Shown here: positions 19,312 through 28,239 of the stretch, piece after piece
Layout of the letters: each line of letters begins with the position of its first letter
Position numbering within the stretch: position 1 is the stretch's first letter
From: Thermoguttaceae bacterium
Lineage (GTDB): Bacteria; Planctomycetota; Planctomycetia; Pirellulales; Thermoguttaceae
Direction of reading: 5' to 3'
NCBI GenBank assembly: GCA_017550965.1
Contig: JAFZNK010000140.1
Span: forward strand, 1-41,242
Length of the DNA: 41,242 nt
The notes under the pieces: model-generated
Database searches by the model: none
What the model was told of the DNA's origin: nothing
What the model saw: only the letters and a program-made list of their open reading frames with translations
Translations under genes and position numbers: made by a program

Positions 19312-21798
19312 CTACTGCAGAGCCTGAACGGCGATCGCTTCTCCGTCGCGTTGCCGCGCCTGTTCGCCGGGATCGTAAGTACCGTAGAACGGAATGTTCG
19401 CGTCAAGCCAGAAATAAAGAGTTCGCCTGTCTTCGTCGGAGAGTTTCATAGCTTTCGCATGGACGTCGTCGTCGATAATCGCGGCGAGCGGACTCATATC
19501 GGCGCCGCATTCGCCCGGAAGGGAGACGACGTCGCGAATCGAGGGACTGCTCCACTGGTACCAGCGCAAATACGGCTTCAATTGGTTATAGGACACGCTA
19601 AAGGAGCCTTCTGGTTCGCCGACAAGCGAAGGTTGCGGCGCGTCTTCCTTTCCGGAATGACATTCGACGCAATTTCTGTCGAGGATCGGCTGAACGAGTC
19701 GCGGGTAGCTGAAAGGTTTGGAGTCTTCGGGACCGGGCTTGAGCGCGGACGGCGCGCGAAGCGCGGCGGCGACTCGTTGTTCGGAGTTCGCAAAGGTCGT
19801 CTGCTGTTGTTCGTGACATCCGACGCAACCGCGATTCTCGCCCGGCTGGAGATAGACTTCGCTGAGCATCGTCTGCACGGCGCGTCCGTCTTCGTCGACC
19901 GCCTGGAAATAGAGCGGTTTGCGCGCGGGCGCGGTAAAATACGCGCTTCCGTCTTCTTCGACGGGCACGGAACCGAGATAAATACGCGCATTGCCCGCGA
20001 AATCGTGTCCGATCGCCGGGTAATGCCCCTGATGCGTCGGAAACTTCGGCAGGAGCTGGAAAACGCGCAATTCTTTAATCTTACGATCGTTCGGGAACGG
20101 CCAGAGCGATTCTTTGACGTCGAAGAGCGTAAAGGTTCCGGTCGCGCCGTCGTCGGCGACGTCCGCGTTCGACGCGGATTCGTCAGGAAGCAGAGACGGT
20201 ATTTTCGCGGGGATCGTTTCGCGTTCGCGCAGAATCAGAGGATACCGACAGCTGTATTTCTCGTCCTCGTACATGAGTTCGAGATTGCCGAATCGATCGC
20301 GGTAATAAAGGCCGAGCTTGCCGCTACCGACCGTTTCAGGCGTTAAATTACCGTCGGTCGTGAGGTACCCGTTCGCCGGTTCGAAGCTATAGGAAACGAG
20401 GAAGAAATCTTCGGAGAGCGGAGTCGGTCCGTAATAGTACTGGTCGGGCAAATACCATTCTCCGGTTTCTTCGTTTTTGGTTTCCGGGAAAGGAATTTCC
20501 GGCGTGATTCGCTCGATCGAATCGGGCGAATCCCAGCCGGTTTCAGGATCGTACTTGACTTTCGTCGGGTCGAGAACGACGATCGAGCCGCCGACGGCGG
20601 TATGATGCGCGGTCGCGGTAAAGACGATCTTATTGGAATCGGGAATCGGACGCGGCTGAATGCAGGCGACGGGACTTTCGGTATAGTTTCCAAAGAGCGC
20701 GACGGCGCCGGTTCCGTCGGGATTGGTCAACCAGAGTCCCTGATAGCGCGACGCTCTTCGGTCGACGTAATCCCAGCGCGTATAAACGATTCTACCGTCG
20801 TCGAGAACCGCGGGAGTCCATTCGTTCGTCTCGTGCCATGAAAGACTCCGAATTTGACCGTCGGGCGTCAACTTATGAAGCGTGGCGACCATAATCGGCT
20901 CCCACGACTGATTGCAACGCGCAAATCCGCCGCGTCGCGTGGAAACAAACGCGAGACTGCCGTCTGGAAGCAAGGTCGGGTCAAAATCGTCGTAAGGACC
21001 GTCCGTCAGTTTCGTCGACTCGCCCGTTTCGAGGTTCATGCTGTAGAGACAGTATTTTCCCTCGGATTCCGTAAGGTATTGACGAACGCGCTCGGTCGCG
21101 TCTCCCTGGGCGCGCAAATGATACGCGTTGAGGACGGGCGCGTCGGGATCGGGGTCTTGAACCTTGGAGAAATCGGCGAACGCGAAATAGAGCGTTTTTG
21201 CGTCGTAAGACAGACTCGGCGTCGCGAAGAGTCCGCGAGGAAAGTCGGCGCTCAATTCGGTCGTTTTGAAGGAAAAGCCCGGCTTTTCAAGTCGAAAGAG
21301 TCCCCCGCCATGTTGATTCGAGAAGCGCTCGTAGAAGGAGAGATACTCCTGTAAAATCTGGAAACCGAACCGATTCGCCTTTTCGAAGACGACGGGGGAA
21401 TCTTTCAACAACTCGTTGGCAAAAATCGCGTCGCGCGCCGCCCAGCGCAACGAGCGGTAGGCGTCGGCGCGAGCGTTCGGATCGTCGCGCGAGGGATCGC
21501 TTTCAAGGAAACTGTCCGCGTTTGCGACGGCGGCTCGAAAGACGTCGAGTTTCGAGTTCTCGACGAGCTTGTCGCTTTCAAGGCGTTCGATCAACTCGTT
21601 GGAACGGACGATCAGATCGCGAAGCGCGTCGACGTCGGCGACGGACCGATCGCGCGTCGCTTCCTGGCGTTCCCAGTCGGCTTCGATCTTCGCGCGAAAG
21701 CCTGCGGTCGGCTCGTCCTGCGCGATTGCGAACGAACAGAAGAGAAAGGCGAGGAACGCGGCGACACTCGTCGCGCGACGTAATCTCATGTGTTTCAT
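19312..21798 (-). CDS. HzsA-related di-haem c-type cytochrome (copy 2)
   Basis: An 828-aa exported protein colinear with the downstream copy across its full length. ATG 21798 (AAAGG about 9 nt upstream) is preferred over TTG at 21807. The signal peptide ends at AIA-Q. The middle is propeller-like, with conserved stretches shared with copy 1 (SWHETNEW, YTRWDYVDRRASR). Haem motifs are CVGCH (Cys658, Cys661, His662) and CVECH (Cys710, Cys713, His714). It is the first gene after a good promoter at 21887-21915, and a 163-bp gap separates it from copy 1. Both copies share an AAGGTTG leader just before the ATG, which fits duplication including the ribosome-binding region. The redox substrate is unknown. 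Confidence 0.85.
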   Translation of the reverse strand: MKHMRLRRATSVAAFLAFLFCSFAIAQDEPTAGFRAKIEADWERQEATRDRSVADVDALRDLIVRSNELIERLESDKLVENSKLDVFRAAVANADSFLESDPSRDDPNARADAYRSLRWAARDAIFANELLKDSPVVFEKANRFGFQILQEYLSFYERFSNQHGGGLFRLEKPGFSFKTTELSADFPRGLFATPSLSYDAKTLYFAFADFSKVQDPDPDAPVLNAYHLRAQGDATERVRQYLTESEGKYCLYSMNLETGESTKLTDGPYDDFDPTLLPDGSLAFVSTRRGGFARCNQSWEPIMVATLHKLTPDGQIRSLSWHETNEWTPAVLDDGRIVYTRWDYVDRRASRYQGLWLTNPDGTGAVALFGNYTESPVACIQPRPIPDSNKIVFTATAHHTAVGGSIVVLDPTKVKYDPETGWDSPDSIERITPEIPFPETKNEETGEWYLPDQYYYGPTPLSEDFFLVSYSFEPANGYLTTDGNLTPETVGSGKLGLYYRDRFGNLELMYEDEKYSCRYPLILRERETIPAKIPSLLPDESASNADVADDGATGTFTLFDVKESLWPFPNDRKIKELRVFQLLPKFPTHQGHYPAIGHDFAGNARIYLGSVPVEEDGSAYFTAPARKPLYFQAVDEDGRAVQTMLSEVYLQPGENRGCVGCHEQQQTTFANSEQRVAAALRAPSALKPGPEDSKPFSYPRLVQPILDRNCVECHSGKEDAPQPSLVGEPEGSFSVSYNQLKPYLRWYQWSSPSIRDVVSLPGECGADMSPLAAIIDDDVHAKAMKLSDEDRRTLYFWLDANIPFYGTYDPGEQARQRDGEAIAVQALQ

Positions 21799-21886
21799 AA
21801 CGTTCAACCTTTGTTTCCTTCAGCGACGAACCGTCGCGGCAAACCGCGTCGATTCAGCGTCGCGACATTCCGACGTTGACGACGGA

Positions 21887-21915
21887 ATCATACGTCCGAC
21901 GCCTTGTGAGTACAA
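21887..21915 (-). promoter_or_regulatory. Promoter for the di-haem/GH16 operon
   Basis: On the minus strand TTGTAC (21910-21915) and TATGAT (21887-21892) are spaced by 17 bp. The start of transcription would fall near 21880, giving a leader of about 80 nt before ATG 21798. Confidence 0.5.
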
Positions 21916-21986
21916 TAAAAAGAGGGACGCGACGCTCTCATTATACGCGTCGATCGTCTTATTTAGAGCGCTAAATAACGATAAAG

Positions 21987-22020
21987 CGCGACGGAGCCGC
22001 AAACAAGCGGATCCGTCGCG
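21987..22020 (-). terminator. Terminator after the DUF1559/lipoprotein pair
   Basis: Arms 21987-22000 and 22007-22020 form a 9-bp plus 4-bp stem with one mismatch and a 6-nt AAACAA loop. On the minus strand it is followed by CTTTATCGTTATTT, a loose U-rich tail; on the plus strand by TTTTGTTTT, so it may work both ways. It lies 34 bp past the lipoprotein stop. Confidence 0.6.
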
Positions 22021-22053
22021 TTTTGTTTTCGGACGAGCTTTTAACAAGCGTCG

Positions 22054-22509
22054 TCATTTGGGCAGGTCAAACACGTCAGCGGGCGTGTCGGCGCGCGGAA
22101 CCTCGAAATTGAACGCGTTTTTCTTCGCTTCAACAGTTACCGTCTGCGTCGATTGCTCGCCCCATTCGGGCGGAACGTAGGAGACGGTTTCCTCATACTC
22201 TACTTCTTCGCCCGTAGGTTTCTTATAGCTCTTCTTCTCGCCGGTCTTTTCCGTTATCGTGAAGACAACGCTGTACGAACCGGGAACAAGCCCTTTATTC
22301 GCGGGAATAGAATATTTTCCGTCGACGACGGCGGCCGCCGCGCTGGAAGCGCCGTTCTCGCCCGTCGGTTGGAAAGAGATCCTGCCGTATGCGAGGGGCG
22401 AGCCGCCGAAAGTAACCGAGCCGGAAACCGGATAATGTCCGTCGGCTCCGCCGCCGCAACCTGAGACGCAAAGCGCAAGAGCCGCGATCAGCAAAAAGAT
22501 TTTACGCAT
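22054..22509 (-). CDS. Small lipoprotein with carboxypeptidase regulatory-like fold
   Basis: A 151-aa protein with a type II signal peptide: the lipobox ends VSG-Cys18, so it should be lipid-anchored. The mature part reads as a single beta-sandwich of the transthyretin/carboxypeptidase regulatory-like type (PVSGSVTFGGSPL, then GKYSIP and VPGSYSVVF), a common small planctomycete protein. GGAG lies 9 nt before ATG 22509. It follows the DUF1559 gene by 40 bp and ends in a hairpin terminator. Such pairs with DUF1559 genes are frequent in planctomycetes; their function is unknown, with a surface or adhesion role only guessed. Confidence 0.85.
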   Translation of the reverse strand: MRKIFLLIAALALCVSGCGGGADGHYPVSGSVTFGGSPLAYGRISFQPTGENGASSAAAAVVDGKYSIPANKGLVPGSYSVVFTITEKTGEKKSYKKPTGEEVEYEETVSYVPPEWGEQSTQTVTVEAKKNAFNFEVPRADTPADVFDLPK

Positions 22510-22549
22510 TTTTCGATTCTCCGTTTCTATAAAAACCGCAACCTAATCG

Positions 22550-23572
22550 TTACAGATCCGAGTTGCTGACCGCTTCGCGACCGTTGCTCGTGGCCATCGC
22601 GCCCCAAACGTTAAGATCGATCGTGCTCGACACAAATCGAACGGAACCGTCGCCCATGCCGACGTTCACTCCGCCGGAATGGTTGCTGCGAGCGGTAATG
22701 ATTCTCGTATGATCGAGAGCCGCGTCAGTTCCGGGCGCGTATTCCGCGTCGACAGTGTTGCCGGGGTCTGAGCAGACATAATCCAGTTCGCTGGAGTTCG
22801 GAGCGAAGAACGCGGAATATACGCTGCCGTAGCAATACCAGAGGTTGCCGCGCTCGTCGCATTTTCCCGCATGATTGCGATCGTCGTCGATATTGACGGT
22901 AACGACTTCCGACATCGACATGGTGTTCGAAAGACCGTCTTTGATCGACGCAATCTTTTGGCACTTATATTTTATGCCGCTGCCATAATCTTTGCTGGCG
23001 CGTTCGCCGCTCTGACAGAAGATCGCCTCTTTGCCCCAAACGGTGCGAGAACCGTAGGTAAGACTCTTTCTCCAGCCGCTGTTATCATTAGCTATGCCCT
23101 GCGCGCCAACCGCCGTTCCAACGTTCCCGACGCAAACGACGTAATTATGCAACGCCCAGCCTTCCGAGTCGTTTTTACGCCAGTTTTCCGTGTCCGACGG
23201 ACAAGAGTACGTGCCGATGCGCAACCCGCTGAAAATAGGCGAGTTGTTCGACTCCCAAGCTACGTAATTCGGCTTCGGAATCTTCGAATAGAGCGTGCCC
23301 TGTTCGATGAAGGGAAGAAGCGGAACCGCCCAGGTGTGGTCTTCCCAACCGCCGCCGCCGCACCAGGAGCCGACGGGGAAGACTTTATGGGCGTCCTGGT
23401 AGTTTTGCATGGCAAGAACGCACTGTTTCAGATTGTTCATGCACTGCATACGCCGCGCCGCCTCGCGCGCCGCCTGAACGGCGGGGAGAAGCAACCCGAT
23501 TAAAATACCGATGATCGCGATAACGACCAGCAATTCGACGAGGGTAAAGCCCTTCGAAGTTTTTTTCAACAT
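22550..23572 (-). CDS. DUF1559 prepilin-type protein
   Basis: A 340-aa protein with a class III (type IV pilin-like) leader: short basic start, Gly8|Phe9 cleavage point, Glu13 at +5 and a hydrophobic helix. The typical DUF1559 continuation AVQAAREAARRMQCMNNLKQ follows, and the C-terminus has the planctomycete H-x9-DG signature (HSGGVNVGMGDGS). The protein is probably processed by a prepilin peptidase and displayed at the envelope, though its actual role is not known; planctomycetes carry many paralogues. AGGAG lies 11 nt before ATG 23572. A 16-bp perfect palindrome about 50 bp upstream may be an operator. Confidence 0.93.
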   Translation of the reverse strand: MLKKTSKGFTLVELLVVIAIIGILIGLLLPAVQAAREAARRMQCMNNLKQCVLAMQNYQDAHKVFPVGSWCGGGGWEDHTWAVPLLPFIEQGTLYSKIPKPNYVAWESNNSPIFSGLRIGTYSCPSDTENWRKNDSEGWALHNYVVCVGNVGTAVGAQGIANDNSGWRKSLTYGSRTVWGKEAIFCQSGERASKDYGSGIKYKCQKIASIKDGLSNTMSMSEVVTVNIDDDRNHAGKCDERGNLWYCYGSVYSAFFAPNSSELDYVCSDPGNTVDAEYAPGTDAALDHTRIITARSNHSGGVNVGMGDGSVRFVSSTIDLNVWGAMATSNGREAVSNSDL

Positions 23573-23621
23573 AGTAATCTAATCTCCTACATTGTTCACA
23601 TGGTGAAAAAAACGCGCCCGA

Positions 23622-23637
23622 ATACGTTCGAACGTAT
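23622..23637. promoter_or_regulatory. 16-bp perfect palindrome, possible operator
   Basis: ATACGTTCGAACGTAT is a perfect palindrome centred 57 bp upstream of the DUF1559 start codon. Its length and perfection suit a dimeric regulator. No regulator gene is in the window. Confidence 0.45.
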
Positions 23638-23886
23638 CTATGCAAAAGCGAATACTCGCCTTTCCTGCCGAAAAAATAACTCAGTTGTTAAGGTCGGAAA
23701 ACTTCCGCGATAACGTATGCTTTTTGGCAATTGTCGTTCTTTTTTCTACGGGCGCTTTTGGCAATCCTTAATTTCAGAGAACGTAAGTAAGAAAACGCGC
23801 CGTCTTTTAAAGGACTATTTGAGAATTGAAATTGTTCGTCGCGCTTATCAACGCGACAAACAAACGAGGGAATTTTTTCTTCGCTT

Positions 23887-23915
23887 CTTGCCCTCGGCGC
23901 TTTCGTTTGGTACAA
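23887..23915 (+). promoter_or_regulatory. Promoter for the metallo-hydrolase triplet
   Basis: TTGCCC (23887-23892) and TACAAT (23910-23915) are separated by 17 bp. Transcription would begin near 23922, about 90 nt before ATG 24012. Confidence 0.6.
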
Positions 23916-24011
23916 TGAGCGTAGCGGAGCTTGATTTGCAAGCAACCGCGCAACTTAGCGAATAGCGACCAATATTAAACACGACGTTGAACAAAGAACA
24001 GGGGAGTCAAC

Positions 24012-25373
24012 ATGAGAGCAAGTCGACGAGAATTTATGAACGCGGCCGCCGGTATGGGTTTTGCGGCGACTTTTGGCGGTCTTATTGACGCGAAAGCGCC
24101 GATGATGGGCGTCGTTTTTGGGGAAGATTTTGACCCGTCGACCAAAAAAGAGGGCGATCCCAACGCGATCGTCGATCCGGATCACGAAATCGGCAAGCCT
24201 TACGCGGGTTGGAACAAAGGCGAACTCGATATTCACTTCATCAGCACCGGCGCGTGCGAAAGTTCGTTTCAAATCTTCCCCGACGGCACGACGATGTTGC
24301 TCGACGCGGGGGATTTCGGACACGAACATTACAAAGACGGCACGGTCGAAAAACCGGACATGACGCGTCGACCGGGCGAACGCATAGCGCGATATATTTC
24401 GCGCGTCCGTCCCGATATCGACAAAATCGACTACGTCATGGCGTCTCACTTCCACAACGACCATACGGGCGACGCGCGCTACGGCGCGGGTATGACCGAA
24501 GGACGCGATCCGAACTATCAGCTCAGCGGAATCGCGCACGTCGGCGAGTTCTACCATTTCGGAACCGCGTTCGATCGCGGGTACCCGACCTACGACAAGC
24601 CGACCGAATGGGCGCCCGCCGAACGCGAACACCTGCGCGCTTTTTGGACCTACAAAGAAAAGACCGACGGACTCAAACGCGAGAAATTCGAAGTCGGCGC
24701 GCTCGATCAAATCAAGTTGGTCAACGCGCCCGAACAATACGATTTTCATATTCGCAACATTTGTTGCAACGCCGTCTTATGGACGGGCAAAGAGGGCGAG
24801 ACGCTCGATTATTTCGCGACGTGGCCGAACAATATGGATCAGAAAAACGAGAACACGCGCTCGATCGTCATGGTCTACAACTACGGGCCGTTCCGATTCT
24901 ACACGGGCGGAGACGCGAGCGGCGTTCTGCGCGACGCGGACGGAAAAGATCTCGACTTCGAGGGCGCGATCGGACGAACGGTCGGCGAAGTCGACGTCTG
25001 CAAGGCGAACCACCATTCGTACAAGGACGCAATGCCCAAGACGTTCACCGACGCGGTCAACGCTCGCGTCTACTGCGTCTGCGTCTGGGATCGTTGGCAT
25101 TTGCAGGACAACACCGCGACGTCGATGGTTCTCGACGAAAACGGCGCGCCAAAAGACAAGTTGATGTGTCCGACCGGAATTCATCAGGGCAACGCCGAGA
25201 TGATGGAAGGAAAAGCGTGGCGGTCCAGACTCGTCGAAAACGGCGGACACGTCGTGATTAAAGCGTACGACGGCGGCAAAAAGTACAAGGTCTACTACCT
25301 GACCGACGACGACGAAAGCATGAACGTCAAACTCGTGTTCGGCCCGTTCGATTCCAAAGGAGCGCAAGCGTGA
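24012..25373 (+). CDS. Tat-exported metallo-beta-lactamase-fold hydrolase (copy 1)
   Basis: A 453-aa protein whose N-terminus (SRREFMNAAAG) is a twin-arginine signal followed by a weakly hydrophobic helix. The catalytic core is a metallo-beta-lactamase fold: HxHxDH at His146, His148, Asp150 and His151, a later Asp301 in TGGDASG, and the NHHS motif with His334/His335, most like the ComEC-type or similar MBL domains. That predicts a metal-dependent hydrolase acting outside the cytoplasm after folding inside; the substrate is unknown. GGGGAG lies 5 nt before ATG. It is first of three tandem paralogues, with the stop overlapping the next start as GTGA. Confidence 0.85.
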   Translation: MRASRREFMNAAAGMGFAATFGGLIDAKAPMMGVVFGEDFDPSTKKEGDPNAIVDPDHEIGKPYAGWNKGELDIHFISTGACESSFQIFPDGTTMLLDAGDFGHEHYKDGTVEKPDMTRRPGERIARYISRVRPDIDKIDYVMASHFHNDHTGDARYGAGMTEGRDPNYQLSGIAHVGEFYHFGTAFDRGYPTYDKPTEWAPAEREHLRAFWTYKEKTDGLKREKFEVGALDQIKLVNAPEQYDFHIRNICCNAVLWTGKEGETLDYFATWPNNMDQKNENTRSIVMVYNYGPFRFYTGGDASGVLRDADGKDLDFEGAIGRTVGEVDVCKANHHSYKDAMPKTFTDAVNARVYCVCVWDRWHLQDNTATSMVLDENGAPKDKLMCPTGIHQGNAEMMEGKAWRSRLVENGGHVVIKAYDGGKKYKVYYLTDDDESMNVKLVFGPFDSKGAQA

Positions 25374-26713
25374 AAATCGGACGACGAGAGTTTCTAACGA
25401 CGTCCGCCGGGGCGGCTCTTTACGCAAGCGTCGGCGTTCTATTCGCCGCGCCCGACTGTCCCAACCCCAACGATCCAAACGATCCCAACGCGATTACGGA
25501 TCCGGATCACGAGATCGGCAAGCCGTACGTCGGTTGGTCGGAAGGCGATTTCGACGTCCACTTTATCTATACCGGCGCCGGGGAGAATTGCTTCCATATT
25601 TTCCCCGACGGCACGACGTGTTTAGTCGACTGCGGCGATTTGGACGTCAAGGGAACCAGAGGAGCGCGCGCGTGCGAGCCCGCGCCGGACGAGAGTCGAA
25701 GGCCCGGCGAATGGGTCGCGCGTTATATCGCGCGGCTTCTTCCCAAGTTGGATAAAATCGACTACGTCGTCGCGTCGCATTTTCACTCGGATCACATTGG
25801 AAGCGGCAACTACGGCGCGGGAATCACGTGCGGTCGATCCCCCGACTATCAGCTCAGCGGAATCGCGCAAGTCGGCGACTTCTACAATTTCGGAACGGCG
25901 TTTGATCGCGGCTATCCGAACTACGATCGTCCAACCGAATGGGCGCCCGGAGAACGCGACAATCTTCTGAAATTCTTCGCGTTCAAAGAACAAACCGCGG
26001 GGCTCAATCGCGAGGAGTTCGTCGTCGGCGCGCTCGATCAAATTAAATCGGTTCACGCGCCCGACAAGTACGACTTCCACATTCGCAACGTCTGTAAAAA
26101 CGGCGTTTTGTGGCTTGGAAAAGACGGCGAAACGCTCGATTATTTCGAGACGTGGCCGGAAAACAAAACCAAAAACAAAAACGAGAACACGCGAAGTATC
26201 GTTACCGTAACGCAATACGGCGATTTTCGCCTCTATTCCGGCGGCGACGCAAGCGGAGTCTTGCTTGACGAATCCGGAGCCGACCTTGATTTCGAGGGCG
26301 CGATCGGACGCGTCGTCGGCCCGGTCGACGTCTGCAAGACGAATCATCATTCGTTTTCCGACGCAATGCGTCTGTCGTTTGTCAACGCGGTTCGAGCGCG
26401 CGCGTTCGTTACGTGCGTCTGGTGCGAAGGACATTTGCGCGAAAACACAGCCGCCGCGATGGCGGACGATTCCGCGTCCGGATATCCCGGCCCGCGTCTG
26501 ATTTGCCCCAACGGAACGCATCCGGATTGGGCCAAAGCCGCCGAGGGCAAGCCGTGGCGCGACAAGCTCGTCGAACGCGTCGGGCACGTCGTGGTCAAGG
26601 CGTACGACGGCGGAAAGAAATACAAAATCTACTACCTGACCGCCAAAGACGAAAGCATGACCGTCGATCTTGTCTTCGGTCCGTTCGACGCGGGCGCGAA
26701 CCGTCGCGCGTAA
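25370..26713 (+). CDS. Tat-exported metallo-beta-lactamase-fold hydrolase (copy 2)
   Basis: A 447-aa paralogue of its neighbours, starting at GTG 25370 with AAAGGAG 7 nt upstream and translationally coupled to copy 1. GRREFL gives the Tat motif. After the signal comes an Asn/Pro/Asp repeat (PNPNDPNDPNA) that is shared in part with copy 3. The metal motif is intact at His137, His139, Asp141 and His142 (HFHSDH), followed by SGGDASG and TNHHS. The conserved block PDHEIGKPYVGW before the fold is shared by all three. Compared with copy 1 it has an insertion around the GDLDVKG segment. Substrate unknown. Confidence 0.85.
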   Translation: MKIGRREFLTTSAGAALYASVGVLFAAPDCPNPNDPNDPNAITDPDHEIGKPYVGWSEGDFDVHFIYTGAGENCFHIFPDGTTCLVDCGDLDVKGTRGARACEPAPDESRRPGEWVARYIARLLPKLDKIDYVVASHFHSDHIGSGNYGAGITCGRSPDYQLSGIAQVGDFYNFGTAFDRGYPNYDRPTEWAPGERDNLLKFFAFKEQTAGLNREEFVVGALDQIKSVHAPDKYDFHIRNVCKNGVLWLGKDGETLDYFETWPENKTKNKNENTRSIVTVTQYGDFRLYSGGDASGVLLDESGADLDFEGAIGRVVGPVDVCKTNHHSFSDAMRLSFVNAVRARAFVTCVWCEGHLRENTAAAMADDSASGYPGPRLICPNGTHPDWAKAAEGKPWRDKLVERVGHVVVKAYDGGKKYKIYYLTAKDESMTVDLVFGPFDAGANRRA

Positions 26714-26767
26714 GCGCCAGACTTCAGGCGTTCGCCGCCGCGACGCTTCAACAACAGGAATTCGCAA

Positions 26768-28156
26768 ATGAACAAACTACCTCGACGAGATTTTTTAACC
26801 GCCGCAGCGGCGGGGCTTGCCGCGACAACATTCGGAGCCGTCGTCGACGCGCCGATCGCGTTCGCCGACTGCCCCGATCCAAACAACCCCAACGACCCCC
26901 ACGCGAGTACCGATCCGGACCACGAGATCGGCAAGCCGTACGTCGGCTGGAAAGAGGGCGAGTTCGACATGCACTTCATCCATACGGGCGTGTCGGAGAA
27001 CTGCTTTCACATTTTGCCCGACGGCACGACGATCCTGCTCGACTGCGGGGATCATAACCTGAAGAATTTCGGCAAGGTTACCTGGAACAGCACGCATAAA
27101 GACGAAGCGGCGTGCGCGCCCATGCCCGACGATTCGCGTCGGCCCGGCGAGTGGGTCGCGCGATATATCTCACGTTTGCTTCCCGACTTAAAAACGATCG
27201 ACTACGCGATCGCGTCCCATTTTCATTCAGATCACACGGGCGCGAGGAATTTCGGGCTGCGCATGACGACCGATCGCGAGCCGAACTATATGATCAGCGG
27301 AATGACGCAGGTCGGCGAATACTATCGGTTCGGCAAAGCGTTTGATCGCGGATATCCGACGTACGACCGCCCGACGCTTTACGCGCCCGGCGAACGCGAG
27401 AATCTTCGCAACTTCTTCGACTACAAAGAAAAGACCGAAGGGCTTCAGCGCGAAGAGTTTATCGTCGGCGCGCTCGATCAGATCAAGTTGGTTCACGCGC
27501 CCGAGAAGTACGACTTCCACGTGCGCAATCTTATGAAAAACGGAGTCGTCTGGGGCGGCGAGGGCAAAGAGAACGTCGATTTCTTCGAACTTTATCCCAA
27601 GAATAAAGAGACGAACAACAACGAAAACACGCGCAGCATGGGCAATTTGTTCCAATACGGCGCGTTTCGATTCTATACCGGCGGCGACATAAGCGGCGAT
27701 ATTCTCGACGAAAACGGGAAAGACGTCGATATTGAAGGCGCGGTCGGACGAGTTACGGGGCCGGTCGACGTCTGCAGGACGAATCATCACGCGTCGGGCG
27801 GCGCAATGCATCGGTCGTTCGTCAACGCCGTTCAGGCGCGCGTCTATATCACCTGCTGCTGGTGGATGGGGCATTTAAATATGGGCACGTCCGCGACGAT
27901 GTTGGACGAGTCCGAAAAAGGATACCCCGGCCCGCGCATTTTATGCCCGACCGATCCGCACCCCATGAACGCCGAAGCGCTCAAAGACAAACCGTGGCGC
28001 GGCAAACTCTGCGAGCGCGGCGGACACGTCGTCGTCAAAGCGTACGACGGCGGCGCGAAGTATAAGGTCTATTTCCTGACCGCCAAAGACGAAAGCATGA
28101 ACGTCGAACTCGTGTTCGGCCCGTTCGACTCCAAAGGCGCGGCGCCGCAGGCGTAA
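26768..28156 (+). CDS. Tat-exported metallo-beta-lactamase-fold hydrolase (copy 3)
   Basis: A 462-aa third member of the triplet, 54 bp after copy 2, ATG 26768 with AGGA 8 nt upstream. The Tat motif is PRRDFL. HFHSDH (His151, His153, Asp155, His156), TGGDISG and TNHHAS preserve the metal site. It shares the longer loop before the HxHxDH motif with copy 2, so copies 2 and 3 are the closer pair. A 6-bp GC hairpin at 28158-28176 right after the stop may be a weak terminator. The three proteins probably act on related extracellular substrates or form hetero-oligomers (inference). Confidence 0.85.
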   Translation: MNKLPRRDFLTAAAAGLAATTFGAVVDAPIAFADCPDPNNPNDPHASTDPDHEIGKPYVGWKEGEFDMHFIHTGVSENCFHILPDGTTILLDCGDHNLKNFGKVTWNSTHKDEAACAPMPDDSRRPGEWVARYISRLLPDLKTIDYAIASHFHSDHTGARNFGLRMTTDREPNYMISGMTQVGEYYRFGKAFDRGYPTYDRPTLYAPGERENLRNFFDYKEKTEGLQREEFIVGALDQIKLVHAPEKYDFHVRNLMKNGVVWGGEGKENVDFFELYPKNKETNNNENTRSMGNLFQYGAFRFYTGGDISGDILDENGKDVDIEGAVGRVTGPVDVCRTNHHASGGAMHRSFVNAVQARVYITCCWWMGHLNMGTSATMLDESEKGYPGPRILCPTDPHPMNAEALKDKPWRGKLCERGGHVVVKAYDGGAKYKVYFLTAKDESMNVELVFGPFDSKGAAPQA

Positions 28157-28187
28157 CCGCGCCAGAACGCGGCGCGACGTCGTTTCC

Positions 28188-28216
28188 TTGACGATTCGAT
28201 CCAAAAGAACTACAAT
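28188..28216 (+). promoter_or_regulatory. Strong sigma70-type promoter for the Rpn-like gene
   Basis: TTGACG (28188-28193) and TACAAT (28211-28216) are exactly 17 bp apart. Transcription would start near 28223, only about 17 nt before ATG 28240, giving a very short leader. Confidence 0.8.
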
Positions 28217-28239
28217 AGGGGCTCATGGAGTGCAAAGCG

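Larger units (their letters stand above)
23573..24011. other. Divergent intergenic region
   Basis: This 439-bp stretch separates the minus-strand DUF1559 gene from the plus-strand metallo-hydrolase genes. It holds the palindrome at 23622-23637, a 6-bp hairpin at 23838-23857 and the promoter at 23887-23915. Small frames on both strands (plus 23717-23965, minus 23688-23945) lack motifs and overlap the promoter. Confidence 0.5.

Noticed and set aside
16707..21798. Hydrazine synthase (anammox) locus
   Set aside because: Only alpha-type relatives are present; beta/gamma subunits and hydrazine dehydrogenase are not seen, and the neighbours are carbohydrate enzymes.
23717..23965. Small plus-strand frame before the metallo-hydrolase operon
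   Set aside because: It contains the promoter boxes and has no recognisable features.
25622..26767. 381-codon minus-strand frame opposite the metallo-hydrolase genes
   Set aside because: It is a mirror of conserved codons of copy 2, and similar frames appear opposite copies 1 and 3.
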